From: Chloroflexota bacterium
GTDB taxonomy: Bacteria; Chloroflexota; Anaerolineae; Anaerolineales; Anaerolineaceae
Assembly (NCBI GenBank): GCA_012798455.1
Contig: JAAZNC010000008.1
Coordinates: 1-64,000, forward strand
Direction: 5' to 3'
Length of the DNA stretch: 64,000 nucleotides
Every line of letters begins with the position of its first letter. The stretch's first letter is position 1. This document shows positions 30,311 through 40,449 of this stretch, one piece after another. Below the pieces are notes generated by a model. It saw nothing but the letters and a program-made list of their open reading frames with translations. It made no database searches and was not told where the DNA came from. Made by a program: the position numbers and the translations under genes.

Positions 30311-31645
30311 TTAAAGCATATCTTTGTTAATTTTAGATATGAATTCATCCCAGAGAAATTGTTGAATTTCCTTCTCTACAACTCGATCGATCACCGTTTG
30401 GACAAAACCGGAAATGATCAATGCTTCACCTGTTTTATCAGGTATTCCTCTTGACTCCAGATAGAATAATTGTTCTTTATCAAGATTCGTAATGGTAACC
30501 CCATGTGAGCAACGTACATCATTGGTCAATATCTCCAAGCCTGGGGTAGAATCTATCTTGGCAGTACGGCTGAGCACCAAATTATTGTTTGCTTGATACC
30601 CGTCAGTGTGAATCGCTTTTTCATCTACATATATCATACCTTCCCACATACTGCGGCTTTCTCCATCAACCACTCCCCGATACAATAGATCGCTGGTGGT
30701 ATTCTTTGCCATGTGATTTTGTGCGGTATCCATAAAAATTTGTTGTTTTGCGGTAGGTATGAACAATCCTGAAACAATGGCACTACTGCCCTGCCCGTTC
30801 AAACTCACTTCTAGACGAGATTTGCTGAATTCACATCCCTTTAATAACGAAAACCAATTGATACTGGCATCTTTTTGAAGTGAAGCTTTTTGATTTTGGA
30901 AATCCCAGGTCTGATGAGAGTTATCTTGAATATCGATCAGATCAAGGTGAGCATTTTCATCGAGATAGATCTCCATGATACCCACATTCATTATTTTAGT
31001 GCAGTTGCCTGATCGACGTTCTCGTATCAACGTTGCAGAAGAATTTTTTCCAACATATAACAGTGTTGTGTTGGGGATGGCAATTTTATCACCATTGATG
31101 ATCTCGTCAAAGTAAACCGGTCTGGTGAGATTGCAATTATCCTCTATCGAAATCACCACATGATTATTTGAAAAAGCATAACTGAAGGCAGCAAATTTAT
31201 CACTATCAGGAGTGACGATCTGTCCGATCTTCCCAATAATATTCTCTGGAATGAAATCAGATCTATCCTTAACAATATCGACATGCAACGCCTTCACTAT
31301 GTGATTGTCAATGCTCAATCTTGATCCTGCTGCATCGGATTCTAATTTAACATAGATAACATTTTCGAATTTACCACTTCCCGAATCTTCATTCACGTTT
31401 TCTATTCTGCTTGATGCTTGCTCATGAAGAGTGAATACTTCGGGACGTAATTCTCGCAGAGATATCTTCCGCCAGCCGGGTGTTTTTGTATTGGGAAAAG
31501 GCATCTTGCAATATTTATCCAGTGCAGATTGCTGAAGTTGTTTTAGATATCCTTCTTTTTTTTGCAGTAGTTTAAAATGCGCTACAAAAGAGAATTCAGG
31601 AATTTCTTCCTGTGCCATGACAGGTTGTTGGTTGATATTGCTCAT
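30311..31645 (-). CDS. sufD: Fe-S cluster assembly protein SufD
   Basis: 444 residues of the SufBD beta-helix family. Typical signatures are WRKISLRELRPEVF near residue 60, then TDGYQANNNLVLSRTAKIDSTPGLEILTNDV and CSHGVTITNLDKEQLFYLESRGI near the C-terminus. That block holds the conserved His/Cys of the SufB-SufD interface (RCSHG). It partners SufB and SufC in the scaffold complex. It starts 1 bp after sufB ends. Confidence 0.96.
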   Translation of the reverse strand: MSNINQQPVMAQEEIPEFSFVAHFKLLQKKEGYLKQLQQSALDKYCKMPFPNTKTPGWRKISLRELRPEVFTLHEQASSRIENVNEDSGSGKFENVIYVKLESDAAGSRLSIDNHIVKALHVDIVKDRSDFIPENIIGKIGQIVTPDSDKFAAFSYAFSNNHVVISIEDNCNLTRPVYFDEIINGDKIAIPNTTLLYVGKNSSATLIRERRSGNCTKIMNVGIMEIYLDENAHLDLIDIQDNSHQTWDFQNQKASLQKDASINWFSLLKGCEFSKSRLEVSLNGQGSSAIVSGLFIPTAKQQIFMDTAQNHMAKNTTSDLLYRGVVDGESRSMWEGMIYVDEKAIHTDGYQANNNLVLSRTAKIDSTPGLEILTNDVRCSHGVTITNLDKEQLFYLESRGIPDKTGEALIISGFVQTVIDRVVEKEIQQFLWDEFISKINKDML

Positions 31646-31646
31646 A

Positions 31647-33053
31647 CTAGCCTACGGATCCTTCCATTTGAAGTTGGATCAACCGGTTCATTTCCACCGC
31701 ATATTCCATGGGAAGTTCCTTCACCAATGGTTCGATGAATCCGGAAATAATCATGGTGGTCGCTTCTTCCTGGCTCAATCCACGACTGGTCAAATAGAAT
31801 AGTTGCTCCTCTCCTACCTTGGATACAGATGCTTCATGACCGATGGATACATTTTCTGCGCGATTTTCAATATGCGGATATGTGTCTGAACGCGAATGTT
31901 CATCCAAAATAAGAGCATCACATACCACATTCGCCTTCGAATTTTCAGCCTTTTTATCGATATACAACAATCCTCGAAAGGATGAACGTCCACCATCTTT
32001 ACTGATAGACTTGGATGTCACTTTACTAGTCGTATTTGGAGCAAGATGCAACATTTTGCCGCCGGCATCTTGATTCTGTCCCCTTCCAGCAAAAGCCATG
32101 GAGAGGATCTCGCCACGCGCACCCTCTCCAACTAAATAGCAAGATGGGTATTTCATAGTCGCTTTGGCACCCAGATTGCTATCTACCCATTCCATCGTAC
32201 CATTTTCATGCACCATGGCACGTTGGGTCACCAAATTATAAACATTGGTTGACCAGTTCTGGATGGTAGTATAACGCACTCTGGCACCCTTTTTTACCAC
32301 GATTTCAATCACACCACTGTGGAAAGAATTTTTTGTATATTGAGGAGCTGTACAACCTTCCACATAGTGGACTTGTGCTCCCTCATCAGCAATGATGATA
32401 CTTCGTTCAAATTGCCCGATGCTGGCTGAGTTCAATCGGAAATATGCTTGCAAAGGCAGTTCAACTTTGACCTTGGGTGGAATATACACAAAGGAACCAC
32501 CTGACCAAACAGCCGTATTTAAAGCAGCGAATTTATTATCAGTATAGGGAATCACAGTACCAAAATGTTCCCTAAAAATTTCAGGGTATTGGCGCAGCCC
32601 ATCTTCAACGCTCAGAAATATCACACCTTGTTTTTCCAACTGGTGCTGGATATTGTGATATACCATTTCCGATTCATATTGGGCACCTACCCCAGCCAAG
32701 AATTTTTGTTCGGCTTCGGGGATTCCCAACCGATCGAAGGTGTTTTTTATCTCGCTGGGGATCTCATTCCAATCATTCTGAATGACATCGGTAGGTTTGA
32801 CATAATAATACAGATCATCCATATCCAGATCAGCAAGATCCACACCCCAACTAGGGAGAGGTACAGAATTGAAATGAGCCAATGCTTTAAGGCGATATTC
32901 TAGCATCCAATTCGGTTCCCCTTTATAGGCAGAAATTTGGCGGACAACTTCCGCATCCAAACCTTTTCTGGTCTTGAACACATAATTCTCAGGTTCGTGA
33001 AAATCATAACGCTGGGTATCGATTCCTCGCAGGATATCGTTTTCTATCATCAT
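31647..33053 (-). CDS. sufB: Fe-S cluster assembly protein SufB
   Basis: 468 residues. SufB is the scaffold subunit on which clusters are built. Visible blocks are [52 protein letters not shown], and the C-terminal [19 protein letters not shown], followed by [23 protein letters not shown]. The start at 33053 (ATGATG) is chosen because GGAAAG precedes it; an open frame extends 15 codons upstream over the end of sufC. Confidence 0.97.
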   Translation of the reverse strand: MMIENDILRGIDTQRYDFHEPENYVFKTRKGLDAEVVRQISAYKGEPNWMLEYRLKALAHFNSVPLPSWGVDLADLDMDDLYYYVKPTDVIQNDWNEIPSEIKNTFDRLGIPEAEQKFLAGVGAQYESEMVYHNIQHQLEKQGVIFLSVEDGLRQYPEIFREHFGTVIPYTDNKFAALNTAVWSGGSFVYIPPKVKVELPLQAYFRLNSASIGQFERSIIIADEGAQVHYVEGCTAPQYTKNSFHSGVIEIVVKKGARVRYTTIQNWSTNVYNLVTQRAMVHENGTMEWVDSNLGAKATMKYPSCYLVGEGARGEILSMAFAGRGQNQDAGGKMLHLAPNTTSKVTSKSISKDGGRSSFRGLLYIDKKAENSKANVVCDALILDEHSRSDTYPHIENRAENVSIGHEASVSKVGEEQLFYLTSRGLSQEEATTMIISGFIEPLVKELPMEYAVEMNRLIQLQMEGSVG

Positions 33054-33082
33054 ATTTGTCTTTCCAGTGGATAGATCAATTC

Positions 33083-33835
33083 TTAAGCTTTCACCCAACC
33101 ATACCCTTCGTCCTCTAGACGGAGTGCCAGGTCAGGTCCTCCACTTTCCACAATTTTCCCATCCATCATCACATGTACCACATCTGGTTTGAGATAATTA
33201 AGAATACGTTGATAATGGGTTATTACAAGGATTCCTAATTTTTCATTTTTCAATGTATTGATCCCTTGAGCAACGATACGTAATGCGTCAATATCCAATC
33301 CGGAATCCGTCTCATCTAACACTGCCATATTTGGCTCCAGCATCGCCATCTGCAAAATTTCAACGCGTTTTTTCTCGCCGCCCGAAAAGCCGTCATTCAG
33401 ATACCGCCCCCCCATTTTTGGGTCCATGTCTAGCAATTTCATTTTTTCCAGCATCAGTTTCCTAAATTCTGGAATTGAAATGCCATGATAATCAGGGTCG
33501 ACAGATTTACGTTGGGTATTGATCGCAGTTCGCAGAAAATTTGCAACGGTTACACCGGGAATCGCCACCGGATATTGAAATGCCAGGAATAACCCTTTGT
33601 GTGATCTTTCCTCTGGAGCCAATCCCATGATGCTTTCCCCATTTAACAAAGCATCTCCCATGGTGACCGTGTATTTTGGATGTCCCATTAGAGAATATGC
33701 CAGGGTAGATTTGCCCGTCCCGTTGGGTCCCATGATAGCATGTACCTCACCGGCTGGTACCCTAAGATCAATTCCATGCAGGATTTCAATGGACTCCACT
33801 TCTACATAAAGGTTTTTTATTTCTAAACCCATCAT
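33083..33835 (-). CDS. sufC: Fe-S assembly ATPase SufC
   Basis: 250 residues, an ABC-type ATPase. Walker A is [19 protein letters not shown] near residue 35. The signature motif is [15 protein letters not shown] near residue 150 and Walker B is [19 protein letters not shown] binding drives conformational change in SufBD. The start at 33835 (ATGATG) follows AAGGAAT; a longer open frame would begin inside the promoter. It is the first gene of sufC-B-D-(unknown)-S-U, and the promoter is divergent from sufR. Confidence 0.97.
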   Translation of the reverse strand: MMGLEIKNLYVEVESIEILHGIDLRVPAGEVHAIMGPNGTGKSTLAYSLMGHPKYTVTMGDALLNGESIMGLAPEERSHKGLFLAFQYPVAIPGVTVANFLRTAINTQRKSVDPDYHGISIPEFRKLMLEKMKLLDMDPKMGGRYLNDGFSGGEKKRVEILQMAMLEPNMAVLDETDSGLDIDALRIVAQGINTLKNEKLGILVITHYQRILNYLKPDVVHVMMDGKIVESGGPDLALRLEDEGYGWVKA

Positions 33836-33864
33836 TCTTTTTATTCCTTTCCGGTAGCAGCGAG

Positions 33865-33893
33865 AGTATACCATGCTGCTACGATTTGGTCAA
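33865..33893 (-). promoter_or_regulatory. Promoter of the suf operon
   Basis: On the minus strand TTGACC (33893-33888), a 17-bp spacer and TATACT (33870-33865) carry an extended -10 (TGG directly before the hexamer). Predicted +1 is near 33858, about 23 nt before the sufC ATG. Confidence 0.75.
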
Positions 33894-33909
33894 TATTTAT
33901 TATAAATAT
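33893..33909. promoter_or_regulatory. Palindrome between the divergent suf promoters, candidate operator
   Basis: ATATTTAT (33893-33900), one central base, and ATAAATAT (33902-33909) form a perfect 8-1-8 inverted repeat. It touches the sufC -35 and lies 8 bp from the sufR -35, so one bound dimer could control both promoters. Binding by the SufR-like protein is inference. Confidence 0.5.
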
Positions 33910-33917
33910 CACTATTA

Positions 33918-33946
33918 TTGACTTTTCTATCAGCCCATGTTATAGT
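33918..33946 (+). promoter_or_regulatory. Promoter of the sufR-like gene
   Basis: TTGACT (33918-33923), a 17-bp spacer and TATAGT (33941-33946) with TGT before the hexamer (extended -10). Predicted +1 is near 33953. It fixes the sufR start at the ATG at 33975. Confidence 0.75.
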
Positions 33947-33974
33947 GTTACCGGAAAATAGTAGAAATGAACAT

Positions 33975-34598
33975 ATGAAAACAACCCGCGAAAAAGTATT
34001 ATCAACCATAAAAACCCATCCAAAATCAACGATCATTGAGATCGCTAAACAGGTGGATATCAATGCCATTTCAGTCCGACATCACCTCACCAACCTACAA
34101 GCGGAGGGGTTGATCGTAGCCGAAGAGGAACGTCATGGTGTTGGTCGTCCCAGGTTGGTATATTCTCTTACTGATAAGGGCATGGAAAATTTCCCCTCCC
34201 GCTACTACCACCTAGTTAATTCTTTGATGGACGAGATTAAGAATGCTTTACCAGCCAATAATGTAAATACTATCTTCAATAATATGGCAGATAAATTAAC
34301 CTCAGAATATGAACCCTTATTGAAAACCATGACGATTGAAGAACGACTCGATCTGCTTACCACGATTCTAGACAATGAAGGTTTTGATGTGGAATGGGAA
34401 AAAGACGGGGATGAATATCGAATAAGAGAAATTTCATGCCCATTTTTCAAAATTGGTGATAATCATCCTGAAGTATGTTTGTTCGACCGCTCCATTATTT
34501 CCAACATCCTGGATATCCCTGCAAATCAGATCTCACACCAAAAACAAGATAAAGATCTTTGTACCTATTCCTTTACTGTGATAAATCAAAATGCCTGA
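33975..34598 (+). CDS. sufR: SufR-like Fe-S-sensing winged-helix regulator
   Basis: 207 residues. The N-terminal ~75 residues form a winged helix (TIIEIAKQVDINAISVRHHLTNLQAEGLI, then a wing VGRPRLVYSLT). The C-terminal part has three cysteines spaced 12 and 27 residues apart (CPFFKIGDNHPEVC ... LCTYSF). This is close to the SufR pattern, although one cysteine of the four-cysteine cyanobacterial pattern is absent. SufR represses suf genes when it carries a cluster. The gene is divergent from sufC across a 139-bp gap with back-to-back promoters and a palindrome. The ATG at 33975 lies after the predicted transcription start. Confidence 0.88.
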   Translation: MKTTREKVLSTIKTHPKSTIIEIAKQVDINAISVRHHLTNLQAEGLIVAEEERHGVGRPRLVYSLTDKGMENFPSRYYHLVNSLMDEIKNALPANNVNTIFNNMADKLTSEYEPLLKTMTIEERLDLLTTILDNEGFDVEWEKDGDEYRIREISCPFFKIGDNHPEVCLFDRSIISNILDIPANQISHQKQDKDLCTYSFTVINQNA

Positions 34599-34935
34599 AG
34601 AAAAAATCAATATACCTGAATGGAAAGCCAATACCACTCATCCTGAACTCGCCGGTGAATTGAGAGAAGCTTTTCGCGACGTGAAAGATCCTGAAATTGG
34701 AAGTGATATCATCCAGTTGGGATTGGTACGAGACGTGGAAATTTCTGACGAACAGGTCATCGTCACCATGATTCTCACTACCCCTTATTGCCCCTATGGT
34801 CCCGTTTTGCTGGAATCCGCTCGCCGGATTGCGAAAGACACCACCGGCAAAAAAGCTACGGTAATCTATGGTAGCGAGGTATGGGATCAATCGATGATGG
34901 AAGATCCATCTGCTTTCAATTGGGGATTATTTTAG
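34591..34935 (+). CDS. SufT-like MIP18/DUF59 protein
   Basis: 114 residues with the DUF59 core: REAFRDVKDPEIGSDIIQLGLVRDVEI, then VIVTMILTTPYCPYGPVLLESARRIA, with the characteristic TPxCP cysteine. This family helps Fe-S cluster maturation or insertion (SufT, PaaD, CIA2). The gene overlaps the end of the sufR-like gene by 8 bp, so the two are translationally coupled, and they face the suf operon. No Rieske or aromatic-degradation genes are nearby, so SufT is a better fit than PaaD. Confidence 0.88.
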   Translation: MPEEKINIPEWKANTTHPELAGELREAFRDVKDPEIGSDIIQLGLVRDVEISDEQVIVTMILTTPYCPYGPVLLESARRIAKDTTGKKATVIYGSEVWDQSMMEDPSAFNWGLF

Positions 34936-35510
34936 CCGATCCGCTCAAAACACAAGCGAATCGAAGCACCATCTTCTTTGAGTTCTATTGCCTTGAAACC
35001 GCATCCAATGACCAGAGATTGAATTTCCGACATACGAAAGAACCTGCTTTTCATACCTAACATCCATTCAAGCAAGGCAACGATCTTCACTGTAAACTTT
35101 TTGATATTGGGCTCAAAGATGTAGAGAATACCGCCTTTGCGCAATAATCTGGCGCACTCCCCGATCGCTTCTTCCCGATTTTGGAAATGGTGATAAGCAT
35201 CCGCTATTAGAATACCGGCAACACATCCTTGGCGAAAAGGCAAGCGTACAGCATCTGCACCCACTACCCATAGTCCTGCTCTTTTGGTGGATTGCAGCAG
35301 CATCTTCATCGATGCATCGGCAACCAATACCTTCCTTTTTCCATTCTGTAGCGAGACTGCCATCCGTCCGGTTCCCCCACCGATATCCACAATGATACCT
35401 TCATCCGCGAATCCACCCTGCTGGCAAAGTTCGCCCAGAGCAGGGTGGAAAACATGATCATAAATAGGCGCGGTCAGGTTGAAAAAACCGATCTTTCTAG
35501 ATGATGGCAA
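34932..35510 (-). CDS. Class I SAM-dependent methyltransferase (UbiE-like)
   Basis: 192 residues from the likely TTG start at 35510 (GGAAGGA directly upstream). An open frame extends 17 codons further into the preceding gene. The SAM motif IIVDIGGGTGRMAVSLQ, then VADASMKMLLQS, AVRLPF, DAYHHFQNREEAI and RLLRKGGILYIFEP are all typical of small-molecule C- or O-methyltransferases. The last 60 residues are basic and partly hydrophobic (VKIVALLEWMLGMKSRFFRM), perhaps touching membrane lipids. It overlaps the end of the alpha-oxoamine synthase gene and is probably cotranscribed. The substrate is unknown. Confidence 0.82.
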   Translation of the reverse strand: MPSSRKIGFFNLTAPIYDHVFHPALGELCQQGGFADEGIIVDIGGGTGRMAVSLQNGKRKVLVADASMKMLLQSTKRAGLWVVGADAVRLPFRQGCVAGILIADAYHHFQNREEAIGECARLLRKGGILYIFEPNIKKFTVKIVALLEWMLGMKSRFFRMSEIQSLVIGCGFKAIELKEDGASIRLCFERIG

Positions 35511-36675
35511 GGTCCTTCCCAACTTTCTCAAAGATTCGCAGCACTTTTTCAATCTGTTCATCTGTTTGAGTAGCCATGTAGCTTGTTCTCAGTAATTGCT
35601 GTCCCGCTGGTACAGCTGGAGAGACCACTGGATTTACAAAAACTCCGTTTTCAAACAATGCTTTCCATGTCATGAATGTGAGGGTATCATCTCCAATGAT
35701 GACCGGAACAATGGGTGTTACCGAATCACCAATATTAAAGCCCATCCTGCGTAATTCAGTTCGAATTGTCTCACCAATAGCATTTACCCGATCAACTCGT
35801 TCTGGCTCGGCTCTGATAACTTTGATCGCTTCAAGAACAGAAGCAGCATTGGAAGCAGGAATGCTGGCACTAAATATAAGGGCACGTGCAGTGTGTTTTA
35901 TATAATGGACGATATCGCTATCTCCTGCTATAAAACCACCCAAAGAAGCGAAGGATTTGCTGAATGTGGACATAATCAGATCTACATCGTCATCCATTCC
36001 AAATTCATGCGCGGTTCCTTTCCCTCCACCAGTCACACCCATGCCATGTGCATCATCCACCATGATGCGGGCACCATACTTCTTTGCCAACGGGATTATT
36101 TGAGGGAGATCGGCCAGATCCCCACCCATGGAAAACACACCGTCAACAACGACCAGTTTGCCATTGTTCTCAGGAATGGATTTTAAAACCCGCTCAAGAT
36201 GTTCAACGTCATTATGACGAAAACGTTCGATCTTGCCATATCCGAGACGGGCTCCATCCACAATACTAGCGTGGTCTTCTTTATCAAGAATTACTATATC
36301 ATCCCTAGTCACCAGACTGCTAATAGTTCCCAGGTTAGTTTGCATACCAGTTGAGAAAACCAGTGCTTCTTCTTTGCCAACAAAATCAGCCAGTTCTTTC
36401 TCAAGCTGCTCATGCAATTCCAAAGTGCCGTTCAAGAATCTGGAACCGGTACAGCTTGTGCCAAAGCGTTCAATAGCTTTAATGGCGGCTTCCTTCACTT
36501 TTGGATGCGTGGTAAGACCTAGATAATTATTGGAACCGCACATAATGATACGCTTCCCTTCATACACCACCTCTGTCCCCTCGTTTTCCGCCAGAGCAAG
36601 AAAGTAAGGGTAGATTCCTTTTGCCATAACAGCTTTCGCGTCGGTGTATTCTCTGCATTTTTTAAAAATATCCAT
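35497..36675 (-). CDS. Alpha-oxoamine synthase (Kbl/serine palmitoyltransferase-like)
   Basis: 392 residues, a PLP enzyme that condenses an amino acid with an acyl-CoA. Visible are CTGSRFLNGTLELHEQLEKEL near residue 68, the DKEDHASIVDGARLGYG segment, VVDGVFSMGGDLADL, the IMVDDAHGMGVTG motif, and the PLP lysine in STFSKSFASLGGF near residue 240. Members include 2-amino-3-ketobutyrate CoA ligase, AONS and serine palmitoyltransferase; substrate choice cannot be told from these motifs. No threonine dehydrogenase or biotin genes adjoin it. The overlapping methyltransferase gene hints at lipid or secondary metabolism. AAAGGA lies 11 nt before the ATG. Confidence 0.85.
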   Translation of the reverse strand: MDIFKKCREYTDAKAVMAKGIYPYFLALAENEGTEVVYEGKRIIMCGSNNYLGLTTHPKVKEAAIKAIERFGTSCTGSRFLNGTLELHEQLEKELADFVGKEEALVFSTGMQTNLGTISSLVTRDDIVILDKEDHASIVDGARLGYGKIERFRHNDVEHLERVLKSIPENNGKLVVVDGVFSMGGDLADLPQIIPLAKKYGARIMVDDAHGMGVTGGGKGTAHEFGMDDDVDLIMSTFSKSFASLGGFIAGDSDIVHYIKHTARALIFSASIPASNAASVLEAIKVIRAEPERVDRVNAIGETIRTELRRMGFNIGDSVTPIVPVIIGDDTLTFMTWKALFENGVFVNPVVSPAVPAGQQLLRTSYMATQTDEQIEKVLRIFEKVGKDLAII

Positions 36676-36720
36676 GCGCTATGAATCCTTTCGCTTTAAT
36701 CCAAGATGAATAACCCTTGT

Positions 36721-36726
36721 ATTATA
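36721..36726 (-). promoter_or_regulatory. -10 box upstream of the alpha-oxoamine synthase gene
   Basis: A perfect TATAAT on the minus strand (36726-36721) lies about 46 bp before the ATG at 36675. No convincing -35 is visible. A TAAAAT at 36761-36766 on the plus strand may serve the divergent fructokinase gene. Confidence 0.35.
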
Positions 36727-36796
36727 AAAGCGATATGGAGTTAAATGGGAATTTTAAAGTTAAAATAATAGAAAATAAAAATAATAGGAATTGAAT

Positions 36797-37687
36797 ATGT
36801 ATGCTGGTATAGAAGCAGGCGGAACAAAATTTAATTGTATTATTGCAGAAGATCCTCAAAACATTCTAACTGAAACGAGAATTCCCACCACCACCCCGCA
36901 TGAAACCCTCACCAATGTCATAGATTTCTTTCTCAAAGAAGCCCTTTCCAGAAATGTAACATTGAAATCCTTGGGAATTGGATCATTTGGTCCCCTGGAT
37001 TTGAATAAACAGTCACCACATTATGGGTGCATCACATCCACACCCAAAACTGCCTGGCAGAATGTAAATATTGTGAAAGAACTAGAAGACAGGCTTCACT
37101 TACCTGTTGAGTTGGATACTGATGTAAATGCAGCTGCGCTGGGTGAATTATGTTGGGGTGCCGGACAGGGATGGCAGAACATTCTTTACATCACCATAGG
37201 TACAGGTATTGGAGGAGGTGCCATCATTGCAGGCAAACCCTACCATGGTCTTTTACATCCGGAAATGGGTCATATTTTCCTCACACAATCCTCCACCAAA
37301 GACAACTTTAAAGGGGTCTGTCCCTATCATTCTCATTGTTTTGAAGGATTGGCAAGTGGTCCCGCTTTGAAAGCGCAATGGGGACAGGATGCTGCTTTAA
37401 TAGAATCGCATCATCCTGCCTGGGATCAGGAGGCTTTTTATATTGCCCAAGCATTGAGTATCTATATCAGTATTTTGTCCCCGGAAATCATCATTCTGGG
37501 AGGCGGGGTAATGCAACAAACTCATCTTTTCCCGTTAATTCGCACCAAAGTCATCGAATTGCTAAATGGTTATTTGCAAACTCCTGCCATCCTTGAGAAC
37601 ATAGAGCATTATATTGTCCCACCAGGATTAGGCACTCAATCGGGGGTATTGGGAGCGATTGCACTGGCGCGTTCGCTGGATGCTTAA
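36797..37687 (+). CDS. ROK-family fructokinase
   Basis: 296 residues. The ATP-binding AGIEAGGTKFNCII is at the N-terminus. GSFGPLD, ELDTDVNAAALGELCWGAGQG and TIGTGIGGGAII follow. The zinc-site block HPEMGHIF ... GVCPYHSHCFEGLASGPAL near residue 155-190 is typical of the fructokinase branch of ROK kinases (ScrK/YdhR-like) rather than glucokinase. It would make fructose 6-phosphate for the pentose and glycolytic genes encoded next door. The ATG at 36797 has AGGA upstream; a TTG six bases earlier is in frame. It converges on tal-pgi with a 4-bp overlap. Confidence 0.87.
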   Translation: MYAGIEAGGTKFNCIIAEDPQNILTETRIPTTTPHETLTNVIDFFLKEALSRNVTLKSLGIGSFGPLDLNKQSPHYGCITSTPKTAWQNVNIVKELEDRLHLPVELDTDVNAAALGELCWGAGQGWQNILYITIGTGIGGGAIIAGKPYHGLLHPEMGHIFLTQSSTKDNFKGVCPYHSHCFEGLASGPALKAQWGQDAALIESHHPAWDQEAFYIAQALSIYISILSPEIIILGGGVMQQTHLFPLIRTKVIELLNGYLQTPAILENIEHYIVPPGLGTQSGVLGAIALARSLDA

Positions 37688-40449
37688 CTCTCGAATTCTA
37701 AATTTAGTGATTTAAGATCATCATCTTGCAGATGGATATGCAATACCTTGCGTTTTGTAACATCCAGCGCTTCGATATCACCCAGTGCTTGTGCATGAAT
37801 AAGTTGTTCGAAGGTGATACCAAGATCAGGCACTATGATATGTTCTTCTTCAGTAGTAGTGATTACGATAAAGTAACCATTATTCTTACCGCCTTTATGT
37901 AGTTGCCCGGTAGAATGCAAGAAGCGCGGTCCAAAGCCCAGGGTAGTGGCAACACCAAATTGCTCACCGATTCTCTGTCTAAGATTCTGCAATAGGATTT
38001 GATTATTCTCGTCTCGTTCCACAAATGCGTTCAGCGCCACATAGCTATCAGGGGATATACCGTTTAGGAATTGTTGTAATATCTCTCTAAAGTTTTGACC
38101 CTTTATTTCGTTGATGGAGTTTGAGGATATCTGAATACTTTCATCTTCCCATAGGATATCTTCTTTTTCAAGCTTGCCCGTCTCCTGGATCATCTTGATC
38201 TTATTCTTGGTGCGTGTTTTGCTATCTTGGACATTCGGCTGGTCGAAAGCGTTCACTCCGATAATGGCGCAGGCGGTGGCAGTAGCGAATTCCCAGTGAT
38301 AGAATTCCTGCACCAGTGCATTTTTTTCAGCCACTTCTAATACCAAACAGGGATGTCCGGTAGCTTTAAGATCTGCAATCCGTTGATCTTCCTCTCCACC
38401 CTGACGTAAATATACAAAGATACGGTCCTGGGTATAACGTGTCGCATCCCTGGCTGGTTCCAAATCAATCGGTAGGATGCCTTTTCCTTCTTTTCCACTG
38501 CTTTCTGCGATTAGCTGTTCAACCCACGAACCAAAAGGAAGCCATCCCTGATCAGTGATAATGGTTAGCTTATCCCTTCCATTACGATATGCTTCTCCGA
38601 GCACAGCTCCTAAAACCAGACCTGGATTTCTTCCGGCAGGCACACCTGAACCACATTTTTCCCGCAATGCCTGTGCTGATTTTAATAACGATGCAATATC
38701 ACATCCGATCAAAGCGGCAGGAACGAGTCCGAAAGCAGTTAATGCGGAATAACGCCCTCCCACATTCGGGTCAGCATTGAAAACTGCCCGAAAATGATGT
38801 TCTTCTGCCAATTTTTGTAATGAGGTACCCGGATCAGTAACTGCAATGAAATGGCTGCCTGGTTCTTCAGTTCCTTCCGCAACCATTTGCCGCCAGGCGT
38901 ACTGGAATCCAGCCATGACCTCCGCTGTTCCCCCAGATTTACTACTGATCAAGAAGATCGTTTTCTCGATACCAGCCCATGTGAACAGGTGCTCTATCTG
39001 GGATGGATCCGTTGAATCCAATATGCGCAGTTCAAGTCCGTTTCCCTGTTTTCCCAGGATCTTGCTCATTACCTCTGCCGCCAGAGAAGATCCGCCCATG
39101 CCAATTAGAACAGCATGAAGATATCCTTCTTTATGAAGAATTTTCGTAAGGTTTTCTAATTCAGGGACTAATGAAAATCCATTTTCTGGAGCTTCCAACC
39201 AGTCCAATCGGATTTTCGCTTCCATTTGCCCGGCTTCATCCTTAGTCCACAAGTCAGCCTGTTTGGCAAACATTCTTGTACAGAATTGATCTCGATCTAG
39301 GATTGCAACACGATCTATTGTCGCCTGCTGCAGAGGACCCAATTCGCGAACTGCTTTAGTACGTTGATCTTCCAAGGCTTCCATCATTTCCGTAAAAGCA
39401 TCTATGAATTGCTGGACTCCCTCACGTTCAAGTTCCGTGGCAACCTCTTCAAGATCAATACCCAATCCAGATAATGTTTTTACAATCTTGGCTTCCTCTG
39501 TTGAAAGGCCAGAAAGCTTATCCACAACCTTGCCATGCTCTGTAAATGCTTCCAGAGTAACAGGAGGAATAGTATTAACTGTGTCAGCGCCGATTAATTC
39601 CTCTACATACAACACATCGCGATAATCCAGATTCTTTGTGCTGGTAGAAGCCCATAGTGGTCTTTGAAGTTGGGCGCCTTTTTTCTTTAAAGCAAGGAAG
39701 CGCTCCCCCTGAAATACTCGCTTGAAACTGCCATATGCCTGTCTGGCATTAGCAATAGCCGCTTTACCGAATAAATCATCTGTTTGAGAAGTAGATAGAT
39801 CCGCTAAAAGTTTATCGATCTTCGTATCAAAACGGGAAACGAAGAAAGAAGCTACGGATGCGATGCCAGAGATTTCCTTTCCTTCCCGAAGACGATCCTC
39901 TAGACCACTCAGATAAGCATCCATCACTTTCCTATAACGTTCTATAGAAAAGATCAGTGTCACATTGACATTGATTCCCGCCGCTATGCTGGCACGGATT
40001 GCTGGAATACCCTCTACGGTAGCTGGGATTTTTATCATTAAGTTTGTCCGATCCACAGCTTTCCATAAACGCCTGGCTTCCGAGATGGTGGCATTGGTAT
40101 CATATGCTAAACGTGGATCGACCTCCAAACTTACAAAACCATCTTTTCTCCTACAATTCTTATATGTAGGAAGCAGATAATCTGCAGCTTTTTGAATATC
40201 CTCTACTACCAAGTTCTCATAAATCTGAGGGGTATTCCAACCTGCCCAAGCCATGGTTTTCAGGGGTTGTTGATAGCTGAGGGAACTCAAAATAGCTTTT
40301 TTGAAAATTGATGGATTTGAAGTAATGCCGGAGATTATGCCGGCATTAACATATCGTTCGATCGTCCCATCTTCAAGCAAATCCCGCTGGATATTGTCAT
40401 ACCATATGGATTGACCAATCTTTGACAAAGTTGCAAATTTATCCATCAT
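37684..40449 (-). CDS. Bifunctional transaldolase / glucose-6-phosphate isomerase
   Basis: 921 residues. The first ~370 form a transaldolase: [30 protein letters not shown], and the Schiff-base lysine in [16 protein letters not shown] near residue 140. The rest is a phosphoglucose isomerase: [40 protein letters not shown], the [19 protein letters not shown] block and a C-terminal [19 protein letters not shown]. The fusion channels fructose 6-phosphate made by transaldolase to glucose 6-phosphate. It is the third gene of tkt-rpiB-tal/pgi, with its start overlapping the rpiB stop. The fusion is known in several bacterial groups including Chloroflexota. Confidence 0.95.
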   Translation of the reverse strand: MMDKFATLSKIGQSIWYDNIQRDLLEDGTIERYVNAGIISGITSNPSIFKKAILSSLSYQQPLKTMAWAGWNTPQIYENLVVEDIQKAADYLLPTYKNCRRKDGFVSLEVDPRLAYDTNATISEARRLWKAVDRTNLMIKIPATVEGIPAIRASIAAGINVNVTLIFSIERYRKVMDAYLSGLEDRLREGKEISGIASVASFFVSRFDTKIDKLLADLSTSQTDDLFGKAAIANARQAYGSFKRVFQGERFLALKKKGAQLQRPLWASTSTKNLDYRDVLYVEELIGADTVNTIPPVTLEAFTEHGKVVDKLSGLSTEEAKIVKTLSGLGIDLEEVATELEREGVQQFIDAFTEMMEALEDQRTKAVRELGPLQQATIDRVAILDRDQFCTRMFAKQADLWTKDEAGQMEAKIRLDWLEAPENGFSLVPELENLTKILHKEGYLHAVLIGMGGSSLAAEVMSKILGKQGNGLELRILDSTDPSQIEHLFTWAGIEKTIFLISSKSGGTAEVMAGFQYAWRQMVAEGTEEPGSHFIAVTDPGTSLQKLAEEHHFRAVFNADPNVGGRYSALTAFGLVPAALIGCDIASLLKSAQALREKCGSGVPAGRNPGLVLGAVLGEAYRNGRDKLTIITDQGWLPFGSWVEQLIAESSGKEGKGILPIDLEPARDATRYTQDRIFVYLRQGGEEDQRIADLKATGHPCLVLEVAEKNALVQEFYHWEFATATACAIIGVNAFDQPNVQDSKTRTKNKIKMIQETGKLEKEDILWEDESIQISSNSINEIKGQNFREILQQFLNGISPDSYVALNAFVERDENNQILLQNLRQRIGEQFGVATTLGFGPRFLHSTGQLHKGGKNNGYFIVITTTEEEHIIVPDLGITFEQLIHAQALGDIEALDVTKRKVLHIHLQDDDLKSLNLEFES

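Noticed and set aside
33965..33975. ATG at 33967 as start of the sufR-like gene
   Set aside because: It is out of frame with the winged-helix protein; the in-frame ATG at 33975 lies after the predicted transcription start.
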